From the NCBI GenBank assembly GCA_030144965.1, contig JAMPUU010000010.1, positions 124,001-188,000 of the forward strand: DNA of 64,000 nucleotides, read 5' to 3'. This stretch comes from Nitrospira sp. BO4. Its GTDB lineage: Bacteria > Nitrospirota > Nitrospiria > Nitrospirales > Nitrospiraceae. How positions within the stretch are numbered: the stretch's first letter is position 1; each line of letters starts with the position of its first letter. Shown piece by piece: positions 42,587 through 53,667 of this stretch. A program made the position numbers and the translations under genes. Below the pieces are notes generated by a model that was not told the origin of the DNA, ran no database searches, and saw only the letters and a program-made list of their open reading frames with translations.

Positions 42587-43645
42587 TCAGACCTTCAACA
42601 GACGGGCAACGTCGTCGCGCGTCGCCTTGACAGTTTGTGGTTGCCTCGACACCCCGATTGCCGTGTCGGCATCCTTCAGACCATGCCCTGTAAGCGTACA
42701 TACGACCGTCTCTCCTTCTCGCAGAACCTTGGCTCGATGCAGCTTCGCCACGCCGGCGACGGACGCGGCTGAGGCCGGTTCACAAAAGACCCCTTCGGTG
42801 GCCGCCACCGTCGTGTAGGCTTGGAGAATCTCTTCATCCGTCACCATATCGATCGCGCCGGCTGATTCCTCCACGGCCTTCAACGCCGAAGACCAGCTGG
42901 CGGGGTTACCGATTCGTATCGCGGTCGCGACAGTTTGCGGTTGTTCGACGACTCTGCCCAACACAATCGGAGCAGCCCCAGCAGCTTGAAATCCCATCAT
43001 GCGGGGCACTCTCATGGTCTGGTTCGCCGCGCGATATTCTTTGTACCCCTGCCAATAGGCCGTGATATTCCCGGCGTTCCCGACCGGGAGCACATGAACG
43101 GCCGGCGCATCGCCGAGTTGATCACAGACCTCAAAGGCGGCAGTCTTCTGACCCTCGATTCTGAACGGATTCACCGAGTTCACCAATTCGATATGCAGCG
43201 AGGCCGAAAAATCCTTGACGAGGGCCAGGGCTTGATCAAAGTTGCCCTCGATCTGAATGACCGTCGCCTGATGCATCATCGCCTGGGACAGCTTGCCCAT
43301 GGCGATCTTTCCGGCAGGAATCAATACGTACACGGATAACCCGGCTCGAGCCCCGTACGCCGCGGCCGAGGCGGACGTGTTACCGGTTGACGCGCATATG
43401 ACGGCCCGAGCGCCGCCTTCCGCTGCCTTCGAGATGGCCAAGGTCATCCCGCGGTCTTTGAACGACCCGGTTGGGTTGACGCCCTCAAACTTTAGGTAGA
43501 GTTCGACTCCCGGTGCGATTGCCTTGGCCAATCTCGTGGCACGAATCAGAGGCGTGTTGCCCTCTCCGAGACTGATCACAGGGGTTTTTTCGGTCACGGG
43601 GAGGAACTTGCGATACTCTTCAATGACTCCGCGCCAACGATTCAT
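42587..43645 (-). CDS. thrC: Threonine synthase
   Basis: PLP-dependent conversion of O-phosphohomoserine to threonine. The 352-residue protein has the PLP-lysine motif [36 protein letters not shown], and [20 protein letters not shown]. Short class II-type ThrC length. It needs phosphohomoserine, yet no canonical homoserine kinase is present in the cluster. Seven base pairs separate it from the ApgM homologue and 3 bp from hom. Confidence 0.94.
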   Translation of the reverse strand: MNRWRGVIEEYRKFLPVTEKTPVISLGEGNTPLIRATRLAKAIAPGVELYLKFEGVNPTGSFKDRGMTLAISKAAEGGARAVICASTGNTSASAAAYGARAGLSVYVLIPAGKIAMGKLSQAMMHQATVIQIEGNFDQALALVKDFSASLHIELVNSVNPFRIEGQKTAAFEVCDQLGDAPAVHVLPVGNAGNITAYWQGYKEYRAANQTMRVPRMMGFQAAGAAPIVLGRVVEQPQTVATAIRIGNPASWSSALKAVEESAGAIDMVTDEEILQAYTTVAATEGVFCEPASAASVAGVAKLHRAKVLREGETVVCTLTGHGLKDADTAIGVSRQPQTVKATRDDVARLLKV

Positions 43646-43648
43646 CGG

Positions 43649-44962
43649 TCACTCGTCCTTGCCTTCGACACGAATGAGCGTCGTCGGTTCGGAGACGAAC
43701 GCCTTTCGGTTGATTTCACGGAGCGCGGTTTGCACATCACGCTCCTTTGCGGTATGCGTCTTGATGACAACCGGCACCGTTTGCCCTTCACGGCGTCCCT
43801 GTTGCATCATCGAGGATATACTGATCCCACAACGCCCCAACTCACCGGCGATCTGTGCCAATACGCCGGGTCGGTCCACAACGGTAAACCGCAGGTAATA
43901 GAGCGAACTGATCTCTTCCATCGATTTCAGCCGAAGGGGTCGCCGTTGATCCTGCTGGAACGACGCGACCGGCACTCGACCAACGGCACCTTTGAGCAGA
44001 TTCCGCCCGATTGCGATCACGTCACTCACGACGGCGCTCCCGGTCGGCATGGATCCAGCACCTCGTCCATACAGTACGACATCACCGACGGCATCACCGA
44101 CCAGTTGGATTGCATTGTACACGTCTTCAACTTGAGCGATGGGCGAGTTGGAAGGGAGCATCGTGGGATGAACCCGAGCCTCAATTTCTCCGTCCACGAA
44201 TTTCGCGATCCCCAGCAATTTGATCGTATACCCGAACTGTTTGGCGTACGCGATATCGGTCGGCGTGAGGTTCGTAATCCCTTCCGTATAAATGTCCTTA
44301 AAGTTGACCGGTGTTCCATAGGCGAGACTGACGAGAATGGCGAGCTTGTGCGCCGAATCGATCCCGGCGACATCAAACGTCGGGTCGGCCTCGGCATAAC
44401 CGGCTCGTTGGGCATCTTGAAGGATCTCCTTGAAACTGTGCCCTTCATGGGTCATTTTCGACAAAATATAGTTGGAGGTTCCATTGATGATGCCGTAGAT
44501 GGATTCGATCCTATTGCCGGCGAGCCCCTCGGTCAACGCCCGGACGATAGGAATACCGCCGCCGACGCTGGCCTCAAACCCCACCTCCACATTCTTGCGT
44601 GTGGCGGCCTCAAAAATTTCCTCGCCGTGGAGGGCTAAGAGCGCTTTGTTCGCCGTGACCACATGCTTCCCGGCGGCAATCGCATCCAGGATGACTCGCT
44701 TGGCCGTATCGTATCCGCCGATGAGTTCGATCACGATATCGATGTTGGGATCAGAGAGGACTTGCCTGACATCGGTGGTCAACAGACCGGAGCCTAATGA
44801 CACTCCGCGATCCTTCACAATGTCCAGATCCGCCACACGAACAAGTTCCACAGGCACACCGACGCGACGGGTGATGAGTGACGCATTGTTTAAGAGGATC
44901 CTGGCGACACCGGTACCGACCGTGCCGAACCCCACAATCCCGACTCCGATGCGCGCGGTCAT
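43649..44962 (-). CDS. hom: Homoserine dehydrogenase
   Basis: NAD(P)-dependent reduction of aspartate semialdehyde to homoserine. The 437-residue protein has the Rossmann motif [43 protein letters not shown], and [22 protein letters not shown]-terminal ACT domain ([18 protein letters not shown]) suggests threonine feedback. It overlaps the aminotransferase gene by 4 bp (ATGA) and is part of the operon. Confidence 0.95.
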   Translation of the reverse strand: MTARIGVGIVGFGTVGTGVARILLNNASLITRRVGVPVELVRVADLDIVKDRGVSLGSGLLTTDVRQVLSDPNIDIVIELIGGYDTAKRVILDAIAAGKHVVTANKALLALHGEEIFEAATRKNVEVGFEASVGGGIPIVRALTEGLAGNRIESIYGIINGTSNYILSKMTHEGHSFKEILQDAQRAGYAEADPTFDVAGIDSAHKLAILVSLAYGTPVNFKDIYTEGITNLTPTDIAYAKQFGYTIKLLGIAKFVDGEIEARVHPTMLPSNSPIAQVEDVYNAIQLVGDAVGDVVLYGRGAGSMPTGSAVVSDVIAIGRNLLKGAVGRVPVASFQQDQRRPLRLKSMEEISSLYYLRFTVVDRPGVLAQIAGELGRCGISISSMMQQGRREGQTVPVVIKTHTAKERDVQTALREINRKAFVSEPTTLIRVEGKDE

Positions 44963-46155
44963 TCTTTGCCCCCATCGAGTTTGAGGGCTTTGCGGATTCC
45001 TCTGACGGCTTGCCTGGTACGATGTTCGTTTTCCACCAGGCCGAATCGCACATACTCATCGCCGCCTTCGCCGAACCCGATCCCCGGCGAGACCGCCACT
45101 TTTGCCTCCTTGAGCAAGAGCTTTGAAAACTCCAACGATCCCATATGGCGATAGGGCAAGGGGATGCGCGCCCATACAAACATCGTTGCGAGTGGCTTCG
45201 CGACCTGCCAGCCGATCCGATTCAGCCCGCCGACCAGCACATCTCTCCGTTTCTGATACCGCAGAACCGTCTCCTTGACGCAGTCCTGAGGGCCATTCAA
45301 CGCGATCACGCTGGCGATTTGAAGAGGCTGAAAAATGCCATAGTCGAGGTAGCTTTTGATTTTCGCCAAAGCTCCGACGACTTCTCGATTACCCACGCAA
45401 AACCCCACCCTCCAGCCCGGCATGTTGTAGGCCTTGGATAAGGTATAGAACTCCACCCCGCAGTCTTTCGCACCTGGGATCTGAAGAAAGCTCGGCGCCT
45501 TATAGCCGTCGAACACGAGATCAGCATACGCCAGGTCATGGATGACGATGACGTTGTGCTCTTTGGCAAAGGCCACGATCTTCTTGAAAAACTCCAGATC
45601 CACGACTGCCGTGGTTGGATTATGCGGGAAATTGATGACGAGAATTTTTGGACGCGGAAAGGTCTGCCGATAGACGTGCGTCAGATCTTCGAAAAAGTCG
45701 CTGTCCTGGCGGAGTTCGATTCCACGGACCTCGCCGCCCGCAATGATAAAACTGTACATATGGATAGGATAGGTAGGGGTCGGAGTCAGGACCACATCGC
45801 CGGGACCAATCATGGCCAGGGCAAGATGCGCGAGACCTTCTTTTGATCCAATGGTGACGATCGCTTCCGTATCCGGATCCAGATCGACATCATAATTTCG
45901 CTTGTACCATCCACAAATGGCATGCCGCAGTTTCGTGATTCCTCGTGACGCCGAATAGCGATGATTCTTTCCTTTGCGCGCTGCCTCGATCATCTTTTCG
46001 ACGATATGAGGCGGCGTCGGTTGATCCGGGTTGCCCATCCCAAAATCGATAATGTCCTCGCCGCGCTGTCGAGCCTCAAGCTTGAGGGATTGAACCTGCG
46101 CGAAGACATACGGCGGGAGTCGCTTGATTCGATAAAAACCGTCGCCCAACCCCAT
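44959..46155 (-). CDS. alaC: AlaC-like pyridoxal-phosphate aminotransferase
   Basis: A 398-residue class I/II aminotransferase: [54 protein letters not shown], and [13 protein letters not shown] with the PLP lysine. The sequence fits the AlaC/AlaA glutamate-pyruvate group; in this operon an aspartate or alanine transaminase supplying aspartate is equally plausible. It is the first gene of the operon alaC-hom-thrC-apgM-lysC, with its promoter in the 289-bp gap before the divergent pdxJ. Confidence 0.82.
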   Translation of the reverse strand: MGLGDGFYRIKRLPPYVFAQVQSLKLEARQRGEDIIDFGMGNPDQPTPPHIVEKMIEAARKGKNHRYSASRGITKLRHAICGWYKRNYDVDLDPDTEAIVTIGSKEGLAHLALAMIGPGDVVLTPTPTYPIHMYSFIIAGGEVRGIELRQDSDFFEDLTHVYRQTFPRPKILVINFPHNPTTAVVDLEFFKKIVAFAKEHNVIVIHDLAYADLVFDGYKAPSFLQIPGAKDCGVEFYTLSKAYNMPGWRVGFCVGNREVVGALAKIKSYLDYGIFQPLQIASVIALNGPQDCVKETVLRYQKRRDVLVGGLNRIGWQVAKPLATMFVWARIPLPYRHMGSLEFSKLLLKEAKVAVSPGIGFGEGGDEYVRFGLVENEHRTRQAVRGIRKALKLDGGKE

Positions 46156-46444
46156 GAACTTCCTTTGCCTGTTTTTAGATAATTCTCAACCGCCTCATCA
46201 CAATGAACGAGTGAGGGGAGGAGAGAAGGGCCTATTTTAATGGAGGGCTCGGAACGAGTCAATTTACCTCATGTTCTACGGACTTCCAAAATTGCCCTGT
46301 AGGTCTGCGCTTCTACGAATCCTAGACGCATCGAAAAACCCGTTCTTGCCCCCTCTCGTTCCTTTCTGTTACTAATACCGTTGGATTTTAAATGCTCGTC
46401 CGTCTCGCATCGCGGCTCTCAGCAGACTGGATGAAGGAAAGTGC

Positions 46445-47158
46445 ATGGCTCGACTAGGCGTGAACATCGATCACGTGGCGACCTTAAGACAGGCACGCGG
46501 AGGAACCGATCCGGATCCGTTGGCAGCGGCGGTACTCGTCGAGCTGGCAGGAGCAGACGGCCTAGTCGTCCATCTGCGGGAAGACCGACGTCATATCCAA
46601 GACCGTGATCTTCAACTCCTTCGGGAAATAGTCCGCACAAAACTCGATCTTGAGATGGCCGCGGATGCGGAGATGGCAAAGATCGCACTGGCCATCAAGC
46701 CGGCTCTCGTGACCTTAGTGCCCGAGAAACGACAAGAACTCACGACTGAAGGAGGCCTTGACGTTGCGGGACAGCGGGACCGAATCCAGGGCATTGTGAC
46801 TCTTTTACATGATGGCGGGATTCCGGTCAGCGTTTTTATCGAGCCTGATCTGAATCAAGTCAAGGCCGCGCACAAAATTGCGGCCGATTTCGTGGAATTG
46901 CACACGGGCCGATACGCGAATGCCACACGTTCAAAAGAGGCCGATGCGGAATTCGAAGCTATCACCCATGCTGCGAAGCTGGCCTACAAGCTCGGAATCG
47001 GCGTCAACGCCGGGCATGGACTGAACTACCGCAATATCAAACGCCTGACACATATTCCCGAAATCGTTGAATACAACATCGGGCATAGTATCATCGCGCG
47101 CGCGGTCCTCGTCGGTCTCGAACAGGCCGTGAAAGAAATGAAGGCCTTGCTTAGTTAA
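46445..47158 (+). CDS. pdxJ: Pyridoxine 5'-phosphate synthase PdxJ
   Basis: PdxJ joins deoxyxylulose-5-phosphate and aminoacetone phosphate to pyridoxine phosphate. The 237-residue protein has [56 protein letters not shown] and [19 protein letters not shown] precedes the ATG. It begins a plus-strand operon and makes the cofactor used by the divergent aminotransferase and threonine synthase. Confidence 0.97.
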   Translation: MARLGVNIDHVATLRQARGGTDPDPLAAAVLVELAGADGLVVHLREDRRHIQDRDLQLLREIVRTKLDLEMAADAEMAKIALAIKPALVTLVPEKRQELTTEGGLDVAGQRDRIQGIVTLLHDGGIPVSVFIEPDLNQVKAAHKIAADFVELHTGRYANATRSKEADAEFEAITHAAKLAYKLGIGVNAGHGLNYRNIKRLTHIPEIVEYNIGHSIIARAVLVGLEQAVKEMKALLS

Positions 47159-47209
47159 TCCGATGTCGTCGGCCCACTGGGTCCGTCCGTTCACCACCCT
47201 CGGTTCCTC

Positions 47210-48796
47210 ATGACCAAGATCATCACCGCTGCACAGATGCAGGAGCTCGACCACCGAACGATCTCAGAAGCTTACATCCCTGCGACCACATTGATGGAAC
47301 GCGCCGGGTCGGGTGTCGTCTCCTGCCTTGAAGCACGGTTGGGACCCGTTCGCGGCAAGCATATCACCGTTATCTGCGGCAAAGGGAACAATGGCGGTGA
47401 TGGATTCGTCGCGGCTCGACTACTCCGTCGGCGCCATGCGAACGTGCATGTTCTTGTCATGACACCCGTCTCCGAGCTGAGCCGCGATGCCGCCACCATG
47501 TATAGGCAATTCGTTCGCGTCGCAGGCAAGTCTCCTGTTCATGCCTATACGTCCAAAGCTCAGGCACAAGCGCTTTTTCAGGACAGCGACATCCTCGTTG
47601 ATGCGCTTCTTGGGACAGGTCTTTCCTCTGCTGTAACAGGGCGCTATGCCGATGCCATTGATAGCATCAATGAGGCACATCGTCCCGTGGTGGCTGTTGA
47701 CCTTCCATCCGGACTCCATGCTGATACGGGGGCCATCCTCGGCCGGGCGGTTGGCGCTGCCCTCACCGTGACCTTCGGACTTCCGAAGCTCGGCCTCTAT
47801 CAGAGCCATGGAATCGACCTTTCCGGGGAGGTCATCATAGTCGATATCGGAATTCCACCAGCCTACATCGAGGCTGTGGGGAGCCGAACCATCTTGATCA
47901 CAGAAAAAGAGGTACAGGCGTACCTCCCTCGACGACAACCATCGAGTCACAAAGGGACATTCGGCCATGCAGGCATCATAGCCGGGTCGGTCGGAAAGAC
48001 CGGTGCGGCAGCTATGGCTGCACAAGCCGCTCTTCGCATCGGCGCCGGTTTGGTGACCGTCGCCACCCCTTCGAGTGTCAACGATGTCTTGGAAGCAAAG
48101 CTATTGGAAGCGATGACCGTACCGATGCCCGAAACCAAGGCACGGACTTTTGCGCGGACTGCGTTGGAACGGCTCGTCTCGTTCATGACGGCCAGAACTG
48201 CCATCGCCATCGGGCCAGGACTCTCAACTCATCCTGAGACAGTTGAACTCGTCCAGGCCTTGACGAAACAGCTCGACCGACCCACCGTTCTGGACGCGGA
48301 TGCACTGAATGCGTTGACTGGGCGTACCTCGCACCTGGCAGCCTGCAAGACACCGCCGATCATTACACCCCACCCCGGTGAAATGGCGCGACTGGAGGCA
48401 GACTCCACGACTCAGACCGTCAACAGCGATCGGATCGGTACCGCCACCCGCTTCGCACGAGAGCGGGGACTGTTCGTCGTCCTAAAAGGAGCACGGACGA
48501 TTGTCGCGCGACCTGATGGGACCGCTGCCATCTGTCCAACCGGCAACTCGGGCATGGCGACCGCAGGAACGGGCGATGTGTTGACCGGCATGATGGTCGG
48601 ACTCCTGGCCCAAGGCCTGCCCTCATGGGAGGCTGCCTGTGCGGCGACCTACCTGCATGGAGCAGCCGGCGATTTGGCCGCGGCCAGCAAGGGGCAAGCG
48701 GGGATGATTGCGGGAGACGTGATCGAGCAGATCCCCTATGCCCTCAAGCTCATTCAGGAGGCTCCACCGATCCAATCCAGTTCGACCATGGAATGA
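47210..48796 (+). CDS. nnr: Bifunctional NAD(P)H-hydrate epimerase / ADP-dependent dehydratase
   Basis: Repairs hydrated NAD(P)H. The 528-residue fusion has an N-terminal YjeF_N (epimerase) domain (ICGKGNNGGDGFVAARLLRR, VDLPSGLHADTGA) and a C-terminal ribokinase-like dehydratase domain (AGSVGKTGAAAMAAQAAL, IITPHPGEMARLEADS, MATAGTGDVLTGMMVGL). Normal length for the fused form. Its end overlaps the next start as ATGA (48793-48796). Confidence 0.95.
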   Translation: MTKIITAAQMQELDHRTISEAYIPATTLMERAGSGVVSCLEARLGPVRGKHITVICGKGNNGGDGFVAARLLRRRHANVHVLVMTPVSELSRDAATMYRQFVRVAGKSPVHAYTSKAQAQALFQDSDILVDALLGTGLSSAVTGRYADAIDSINEAHRPVVAVDLPSGLHADTGAILGRAVGAALTVTFGLPKLGLYQSHGIDLSGEVIIVDIGIPPAYIEAVGSRTILITEKEVQAYLPRRQPSSHKGTFGHAGIIAGSVGKTGAAAMAAQAALRIGAGLVTVATPSSVNDVLEAKLLEAMTVPMPETKARTFARTALERLVSFMTARTAIAIGPGLSTHPETVELVQALTKQLDRPTVLDADALNALTGRTSHLAACKTPPIITPHPGEMARLEADSTTQTVNSDRIGTATRFARERGLFVVLKGARTIVARPDGTAAICPTGNSGMATAGTGDVLTGMMVGLLAQGLPSWEAACAATYLHGAAGDLAAASKGQAGMIAGDVIEQIPYALKLIQEAPPIQSSSTME

Positions 48797-49368
48797 TCCT
48801 GTGTGACGGCCTACCTATGACTAGATCTGTTGGCTCCCTGGATCTCATCCTCTCGTCTGCTGGTGAGATGGAACGGTTGGGGTATACCATCGGTCAGCTG
48901 CTCCGTGGAGGAGAAACGTTTGCATTGATCGGCGAATTGGGTGCGGGCAAGACTGCATTGGTCCGCGGGATTGTCGCTGGACTCGGAGTACCTTCCGCCT
49001 CCGTGACAAGCCCGACTTTCGTCCTGGTGCACCAATACCAGGGACGGCTTCCGTTGATACATATCGATCTCTATCGGTTGCGAACACCTGAGGAGACCGA
49101 ATCGATGGGACTGTCGGATTACTTCACGGAGGAAGCGGTGACCGCCATTGAATGGGCCGATCGATTTCCTGGCTTACTTCCTGAGGACCGGCTCGAGGTG
49201 CGATTGACTCACCGGACCCCTACCAGCAGAAAAGCGCAGCTGGAGGCGAGAGGATCACGATCTCGTTCACTCCTAGCCCGGATCAAGAAAGCGATCCCTC
49301 GGGTCCGGCGCTCGGCTCGATCAATCCAGACGAGCCTCGCTGTCAGCAGAAAGGCTTCGCAGCGATGA
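48793..49368 (+). CDS. tsaE: tRNA threonylcarbamoyladenosine biosynthesis ATPase TsaE
   Basis: TsaE energises the TsaBD complex for t6A in ANN-reading tRNAs. The Walker [15 protein letters not shown] is at ~residues 46-59; [10 protein letters not shown] and IHIDLYRL follow. The C-terminus (after residue 150) is an unusual basic extension rich in Arg/Ser/Lys. The start at 48793 overlaps the nnr stop (ATGA); ATG-48817 is an alternative 8 codons later. It also overlaps the next start by 4 bp. Confidence 0.93.
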   Translation: MILCDGLPMTRSVGSLDLILSSAGEMERLGYTIGQLLRGGETFALIGELGAGKTALVRGIVAGLGVPSASVTSPTFVLVHQYQGRLPLIHIDLYRLRTPEETESMGLSDYFTEEAVTAIEWADRFPGLLPEDRLEVRLTHRTPTSRKAQLEARGSRSRSLLARIKKAIPRVRRSARSIQTSLAVSRKASQR

Positions 49369-49709
49369 CACGACTGATTCTAGTCGGCATTCTCTTGCTC
49401 CTCTCGCTGGCCTTTTTTCTTCAAAACCAAGAGCAGGAAGTCACACTCCGCTATTTCTTTGGGTTGCTCGAAGCTTCGACTCCGATTTATAAGCCCATCA
49501 TGGCCGGGTTCGTCGTCGGCCTGTTGGTCGCCGCCATCCTGCTCTTCCCTCCCTGGGTGCGAGGGCGAATCGAACTGCGACGGAAGACCAAGGCACTACA
49601 AGAAGCCGAGGTCGACTTGGAACGGCTCCGTCAATCGCTTGAGAAGATGTCCGGACGAACCCCGGCAACCGCACAGATAGACCCTTCCAGGAATCTCGAC
49701 GATGAGTGA
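49365..49709 (+). CDS. LapA-domain membrane protein
   Basis: A 114-residue inner-membrane protein of the LapA (DUF1049) type: two membrane helices (LILVGILLLLSLAFFLQN and IMAGFVVGLLVAAILLF), QEQEVTLRYFFGL between them, and a cytoplasmic coiled tail (LQEAEVDLERLRQSLEKM). Homologues such as E. coli LapA act with LapB in LPS control; no LapB is present here. It overlaps mutS by 8 bp. Confidence 0.82.
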   Translation: MTRLILVGILLLLSLAFFLQNQEQEVTLRYFFGLLEASTPIYKPIMAGFVVGLLVAAILLFPPWVRGRIELRRKTKALQEAEVDLERLRQSLEKMSGRTPATAQIDPSRNLDDE

Positions 49710-52356
49710 GATGAATCTCAGCCCGCTCATGCGGCAGTATCGTGACATCAAGCGAGGATATCCCGAAGCGATCTTATTTTTTCGCGTCGGAGATTTTTAT
49801 GAGATGTTCTACGAGGACGCACAAGAGGCGTCACGGCTGTTGTCTATTGCGCTGACCTCACGTGACAAGAACTGCCCTGATCCGGTTCCGCTGTGCGGTG
49901 TCCCCTATCACGCGGCAACCAACTATATCGCGAAGTTGTTGAAGGCTGGACGGATCGTGGCCTTGTGCGAGCAAGTGGAAGACCCTAAGGCTGCCAAAGG
50001 TCTCGTTCGCCGCGAAGTCATCAGACTCTATACTCCTGGCACATTGGTTGATACCGAGTTTCTTTCCCCCGGCGAGCTTAACTACCTCGTCGCGCTTGTC
50101 AGTCGACCAGATTCCGCCCACGGAACACGAATCGGTCTGGCGGTCCTGGAGGTGTCGACCGGTGAGTTCTGGCTGATGGAATTTCATGGCCCTCATGCCG
50201 TGACGGATGTGGTGAACGAGCTCGCTCGATTGGACCCCCGAGAAGTGCTTATCCCCACAGAACTCAGTAGTCAGGACTCGGTTTGGATGAAGGAGATCAC
50301 CGGCGCGCGCCAATGCGAACGTCCACTCGCTTCGTTCGACCATCACATTGCTGCGCGGGTGTTGAGTGAACACTTCCAAGTGCAGTCTCTGGATGACTTT
50401 GGGTGTCACGGCTTGACCGCTGCCATAGGAGCGGCAGGCGCAGTGTTCGAATATTTTCGTGAGACGCAACCGGCAGTGGCTTTGAATCATATCCGCCGGC
50501 TCTCTGTCCATGGTCTTGATCAGGTGATGGACCTGGACAGTACCACCATCCGTAACCTGGAACTGCTGAAACCGCTGGTGTCGAGCGAGAGCGCCTCTGG
50601 CTCGAAACCGGCAACCCTGCTGACCGTGTTGGATCGGACGGTCACGGCTATTGGCAGCCGACTTATTCGTCAGTGGCTGGTGAGACCATTACTCCACTGT
50701 GACCAGATCCGCTTGCGGCTGGATTCGGTGGAAGAACTCAAGAACCAGCTACAAGTACGGACTGCGTTACGGACAGCCTTGCGGGAGGTTCAGGACATCG
50801 CTCGACTGGGAAGTCGTATCGCGCTGGGTTTAGCTGGTCCTCGTGAGCTTCTTGGCCTGAAACAGTCTCTCTCAGCTTTCCCTGAAATATTTAGTCAGTT
50901 AAGCTCCCTTCGGAGCCGCCTGCTCTGTGAGGCCGGTGCATCCTGGGACAACGGCCACGATCTCTACGAGCTGATCGAACAGGCAATTCGACCCGATGCC
51001 CCACTCTCCATTCGCGATGGAAATCTTATCAAGGATGGGTACGACCCGGGCATCGACGAGTTGCGTAAAGCCAGCAAGGAGGGGAAAACCTGGATTGCGT
51101 CACTTGAAGCACAGGAGCGTGAGCGAACGGGGATCGATTCATTGAAGGTCCGCTACAATCACGTGTTCGGCTACTACATTGAGATCACCAAAGCCAATCT
51201 GAACCGGGTGCCGCTCGATTACGTCCGCAAGCAAACGCTGGTCAATGCAGAACGGTTTATGACCGCAGAGTTGAAGGAGTTGGAAGACCGTGTGATCGGG
51301 GCCGACATCAAGCTTCTTGCCCGTGAGCAGGAGGCTTTTGTCATGCTTCGCTCACGCTTGGCCAAGGAAGCCCATCGATTGGATGCGATGGCCAATACGC
51401 TCTCACTCATTGATGTTTTGGCGGGATTGGCGGAGATCGCCGCTCTGCACCGGTACACGAAGCCGACGGTCACAGAGGGGGGCCAGATCACCATCCGAGA
51501 AGGTCGCCATCCTGTAGTCGAGCGGCTCTGTACGGACTCTGGGTTTGTCCCGAATGATACGGTGTTGGACCTTGGAATGAACCGGCTCTTGATCATAACC
51601 GGACCAAACATGGCGGGGAAAAGCACGTACCTCCGGCAAGTTGCGCTGATTGTTCTGATGGCTCAGATCGGGAGCTTTGTTCCGGCAGCAGATGCGGAGA
51701 TCGGGCTGGCCGACCGTATCTTCACGCGAGTGGGGGCTTCGGACAATCTTGCCGGAGGCCAGAGCACATTCATGGTGGAAATGGTGGAGACTGCCAATAT
51801 CCTCCGAAATGCCACTCAACGCAGTCTGATTTTATTGGATGAACTCGGACGTGGCACAAGCACTTACGATGGACTCAGCATCGCCTGGGCGATAGCGGAG
51901 CACCTCCATGACTGCACACGATTGGGCGCTCGTACACTATTCGCTACTCACTACCATGAGATGACCCAGTTGGAGCAGCAGCGGATAGGGATCAAGAATT
52001 ATCGCGTTGCCGTCCAGGAACGCGGTGGAGACGTTGTCTTTCTGAGAAAAATCGTGGCCGGCAAGGCAGATCGAAGTTACGGCATTCATGTGGCCAAGCT
52101 AGCCGGACTCCCACCCGACGTCATTGATCGAGCGGGCGCGGTGTTGCTACAACTGGAGCAGCCGGAGTCCGTTTGTTTCGTGAGGAGTCAGGAACAGCCC
52201 CTACCGACATCTCAACCACTTCCCCAACCTCATCCCATTATCGAAGAAGTCAAGCAGATCGACCTGTTCTCAATGACACCGCTCGATGCCCTGAATCGGC
52301 TTGCCGAGTTGCAGCGGATGGTTGGACCCGATAGCAACCCTCCAGCTGATCAATAA
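49702..52356 (+). CDS. mutS: DNA mismatch repair protein MutS
   Basis: MutS recognises mismatches and recruits MutL. The 884-residue protein has the N-terminal mismatch-binding motif (FFRVGDFYEMFYEDA; the Phe-x-Glu), the core and clamp regions, and the ATPase: ITGPNMAGKSTYLRQVALI, LLDELGRGTSTYDGLS and ATHYHEM. A short linker and C-terminal tail end at 52356. Length is standard for MutS1. Confidence 0.97.
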   Translation: MSEMNLSPLMRQYRDIKRGYPEAILFFRVGDFYEMFYEDAQEASRLLSIALTSRDKNCPDPVPLCGVPYHAATNYIAKLLKAGRIVALCEQVEDPKAAKGLVRREVIRLYTPGTLVDTEFLSPGELNYLVALVSRPDSAHGTRIGLAVLEVSTGEFWLMEFHGPHAVTDVVNELARLDPREVLIPTELSSQDSVWMKEITGARQCERPLASFDHHIAARVLSEHFQVQSLDDFGCHGLTAAIGAAGAVFEYFRETQPAVALNHIRRLSVHGLDQVMDLDSTTIRNLELLKPLVSSESASGSKPATLLTVLDRTVTAIGSRLIRQWLVRPLLHCDQIRLRLDSVEELKNQLQVRTALRTALREVQDIARLGSRIALGLAGPRELLGLKQSLSAFPEIFSQLSSLRSRLLCEAGASWDNGHDLYELIEQAIRPDAPLSIRDGNLIKDGYDPGIDELRKASKEGKTWIASLEAQERERTGIDSLKVRYNHVFGYYIEITKANLNRVPLDYVRKQTLVNAERFMTAELKELEDRVIGADIKLLAREQEAFVMLRSRLAKEAHRLDAMANTLSLIDVLAGLAEIAALHRYTKPTVTEGGQITIREGRHPVVERLCTDSGFVPNDTVLDLGMNRLLIITGPNMAGKSTYLRQVALIVLMAQIGSFVPAADAEIGLADRIFTRVGASDNLAGGQSTFMVEMVETANILRNATQRSLILLDELGRGTSTYDGLSIAWAIAEHLHDCTRLGARTLFATHYHEMTQLEQQRIGIKNYRVAVQERGGDVVFLRKIVAGKADRSYGIHVAKLAGLPPDVIDRAGAVLLQLEQPESVCFVRSQEQPLPTSQPLPQPHPIIEEVKQIDLFSMTPLDALNRLAELQRMVGPDSNPPADQ

Positions 52357-52384
52357 CGCCCGTCGGTTGACAATCGCAAAATAA

Positions 52385-52420
52385 AAAGGGCGGCATTCCC
52401 TTCAGGAACACCGCCCCTTT
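52385..52420 (-). terminator. Terminator of the minus-strand gene; may also end mutS transcript
   Basis: GGGCGG (52388-52393) and CCGCCC (52411-52416) form a stem with an inner TTCC/GGAA helix. On the minus strand the stem is followed by five T, so it mainly serves the secreted-protein gene ending at 52442. On the plus strand it is 30 bp after mutS with only CTTT. Confidence 0.75.
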
Positions 52421-52441
52421 CCCATGGTCTCGAATGGTCTT

Positions 52442-53104
52442 TTAGTGGGCCTGATTGTACTGCGCCGTCCAGGGAATCAAACCACCCACCGTTTTCCCAC
52501 CAGGAAGCATCACATCATATTGCATACCGACATTGCTCCCATCCGGTGTGACCGGAGAGGTATTAAGGCCCGTTTTGGCCTTTGAGCAACCTGACTCGAA
52601 TTCATTCTTCCCGGCGCACTCCTTGAGGCGTAGCGCGGACATGCTCAGCGGCTTGCCCATGGTCCCAGCCACCTCCGGAATCTTCTTCACCGAAGAAATC
52701 ACTCGATGATTCTGCTCAGTTTCCGTGACGACAAATTCGATCAGATCCGTCGTGCTGCCCGGAGGAACTTCCTTCGCCGCCGCCGGTCCAGCATGAGTCC
52801 GACCCATCTTCTTCAGATCCTGCCAGGCAGACTTATCGGCGTAGAACTTCAGCGTCTTACCTGGATGCACCTTTTGCCAATACAACCCGCTCTCGGCGTT
52901 GCCGCCAAAAACGGCAACGTTGACCCACACGGCTTCATCGTATGGATCGAGCACGATCACCCGACCTTGGATAGTGGTCGGTTTACTCATATCACCCCAC
53001 TCGAATCGTTCCTGAAATGACTCAATGGCCAAGGCGGTCGACGCCATACCGACTACCAGCGCAACGGCTGCCAGAATGGCTCCCCCCTGCTTCTGCAACA
53101 TCAT
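52442..53104 (-). CDS. Secreted protein of unknown function (1)
   Basis: A 220-residue protein with a signal peptide (LAAVALVVGMASTALA, cleavage before IES). ATG-53104 has AAGGAGG 9 bp upstream; the upstream start at 53134 is not needed. The mature part contains TIQGRVIVLDPYDEAVWVNV, GLYWQKVHPGKTLKFYAD, and two Cys near the end (LKECAGKNEFESGCSKAK). Not recognised. It is followed by a strong terminator and lies 44 bp downstream of another secreted protein gene. Confidence 0.6.
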   Translation of the reverse strand: MMLQKQGGAILAAVALVVGMASTALAIESFQERFEWGDMSKPTTIQGRVIVLDPYDEAVWVNVAVFGGNAESGLYWQKVHPGKTLKFYADKSAWQDLKKMGRTHAGPAAAKEVPPGSTTDLIEFVVTETEQNHRVISSVKKIPEVAGTMGKPLSMSALRLKECAGKNEFESGCSKAKTGLNTSPVTPDGSNVGMQYDVMLPGGKTVGGLIPWTAQYNQAH

Positions 53105-53148
53105 AATCAAGTCCTCCTTCAACAACGTCTTCAAAAACTAACGTGTAT

Positions 53149-53667
53149 CTAGTCCGCCTTCAGCACCTTGAAGTCAGTGATGGTTCTACCATCCAGAGTA
53201 ACCTCCATGGCGACCAATTCTTGGGAGGCCTTAATGATCTTATCCATGAGAGTCTTATCCTTGACCGCAAGACGAACCGTGGTTGCTGCATGGTACCAAC
53301 CCGAATAGGCGGAATTCTTTTCAGTACCGCCCATAAAGCCCCACGCACAACAACTGAACAAGGGATCCGGCGGCTTCACGTCAAGCATCGTGGAAGATCG
53401 ACCGCCGGGCATACCGGAACCCGGCTCTCCGCTATTCCAATATTGAATCCCGAACAAAAGTTCTCCGTCCGGGTTATCCGCCCACTGCGACCAAACTCGG
53501 CCTTGCAACGTCTTGGTCGCGGCTTCAGCTTTCAGCGGTTTCCCTCCGACGACGGCGTCAGCGATGCCTAGCTTTTCTATACCACCGTCAGCGAGTGAAA
53601 ACTCGGCCGCTAGCAAGCCGAATCCTGAAAAAACTGCCACGGCAGCTAGAACGACAGCCCTCTTCAT
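53149..53667 (-). CDS. Secreted protein of unknown function (2)
   Basis: A 172-residue protein with a signal peptide (VVLAAVAVFSGFGLLAAEFS, cleavage near SLADGG). It contains TLQGRVWSQWADNPDGELLF, a CCAWGFMGGTEKN segment, and VRLAVKDKTLMDKIIKASQE. GGAGGGACT precedes the ATG. The TLQGRVW stretch resembles TIQGRVI in the downstream protein, so the two may be distant paralogues or partners. Function not recognised. Confidence 0.6.
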   Translation of the reverse strand: MKRAVVLAAVAVFSGFGLLAAEFSLADGGIEKLGIADAVVGGKPLKAEAATKTLQGRVWSQWADNPDGELLFGIQYWNSGEPGSGMPGGRSSTMLDVKPPDPLFSCCAWGFMGGTEKNSAYSGWYHAATTVRLAVKDKTLMDKIIKASQELVAMEVTLDGRTITDFKVLKAD

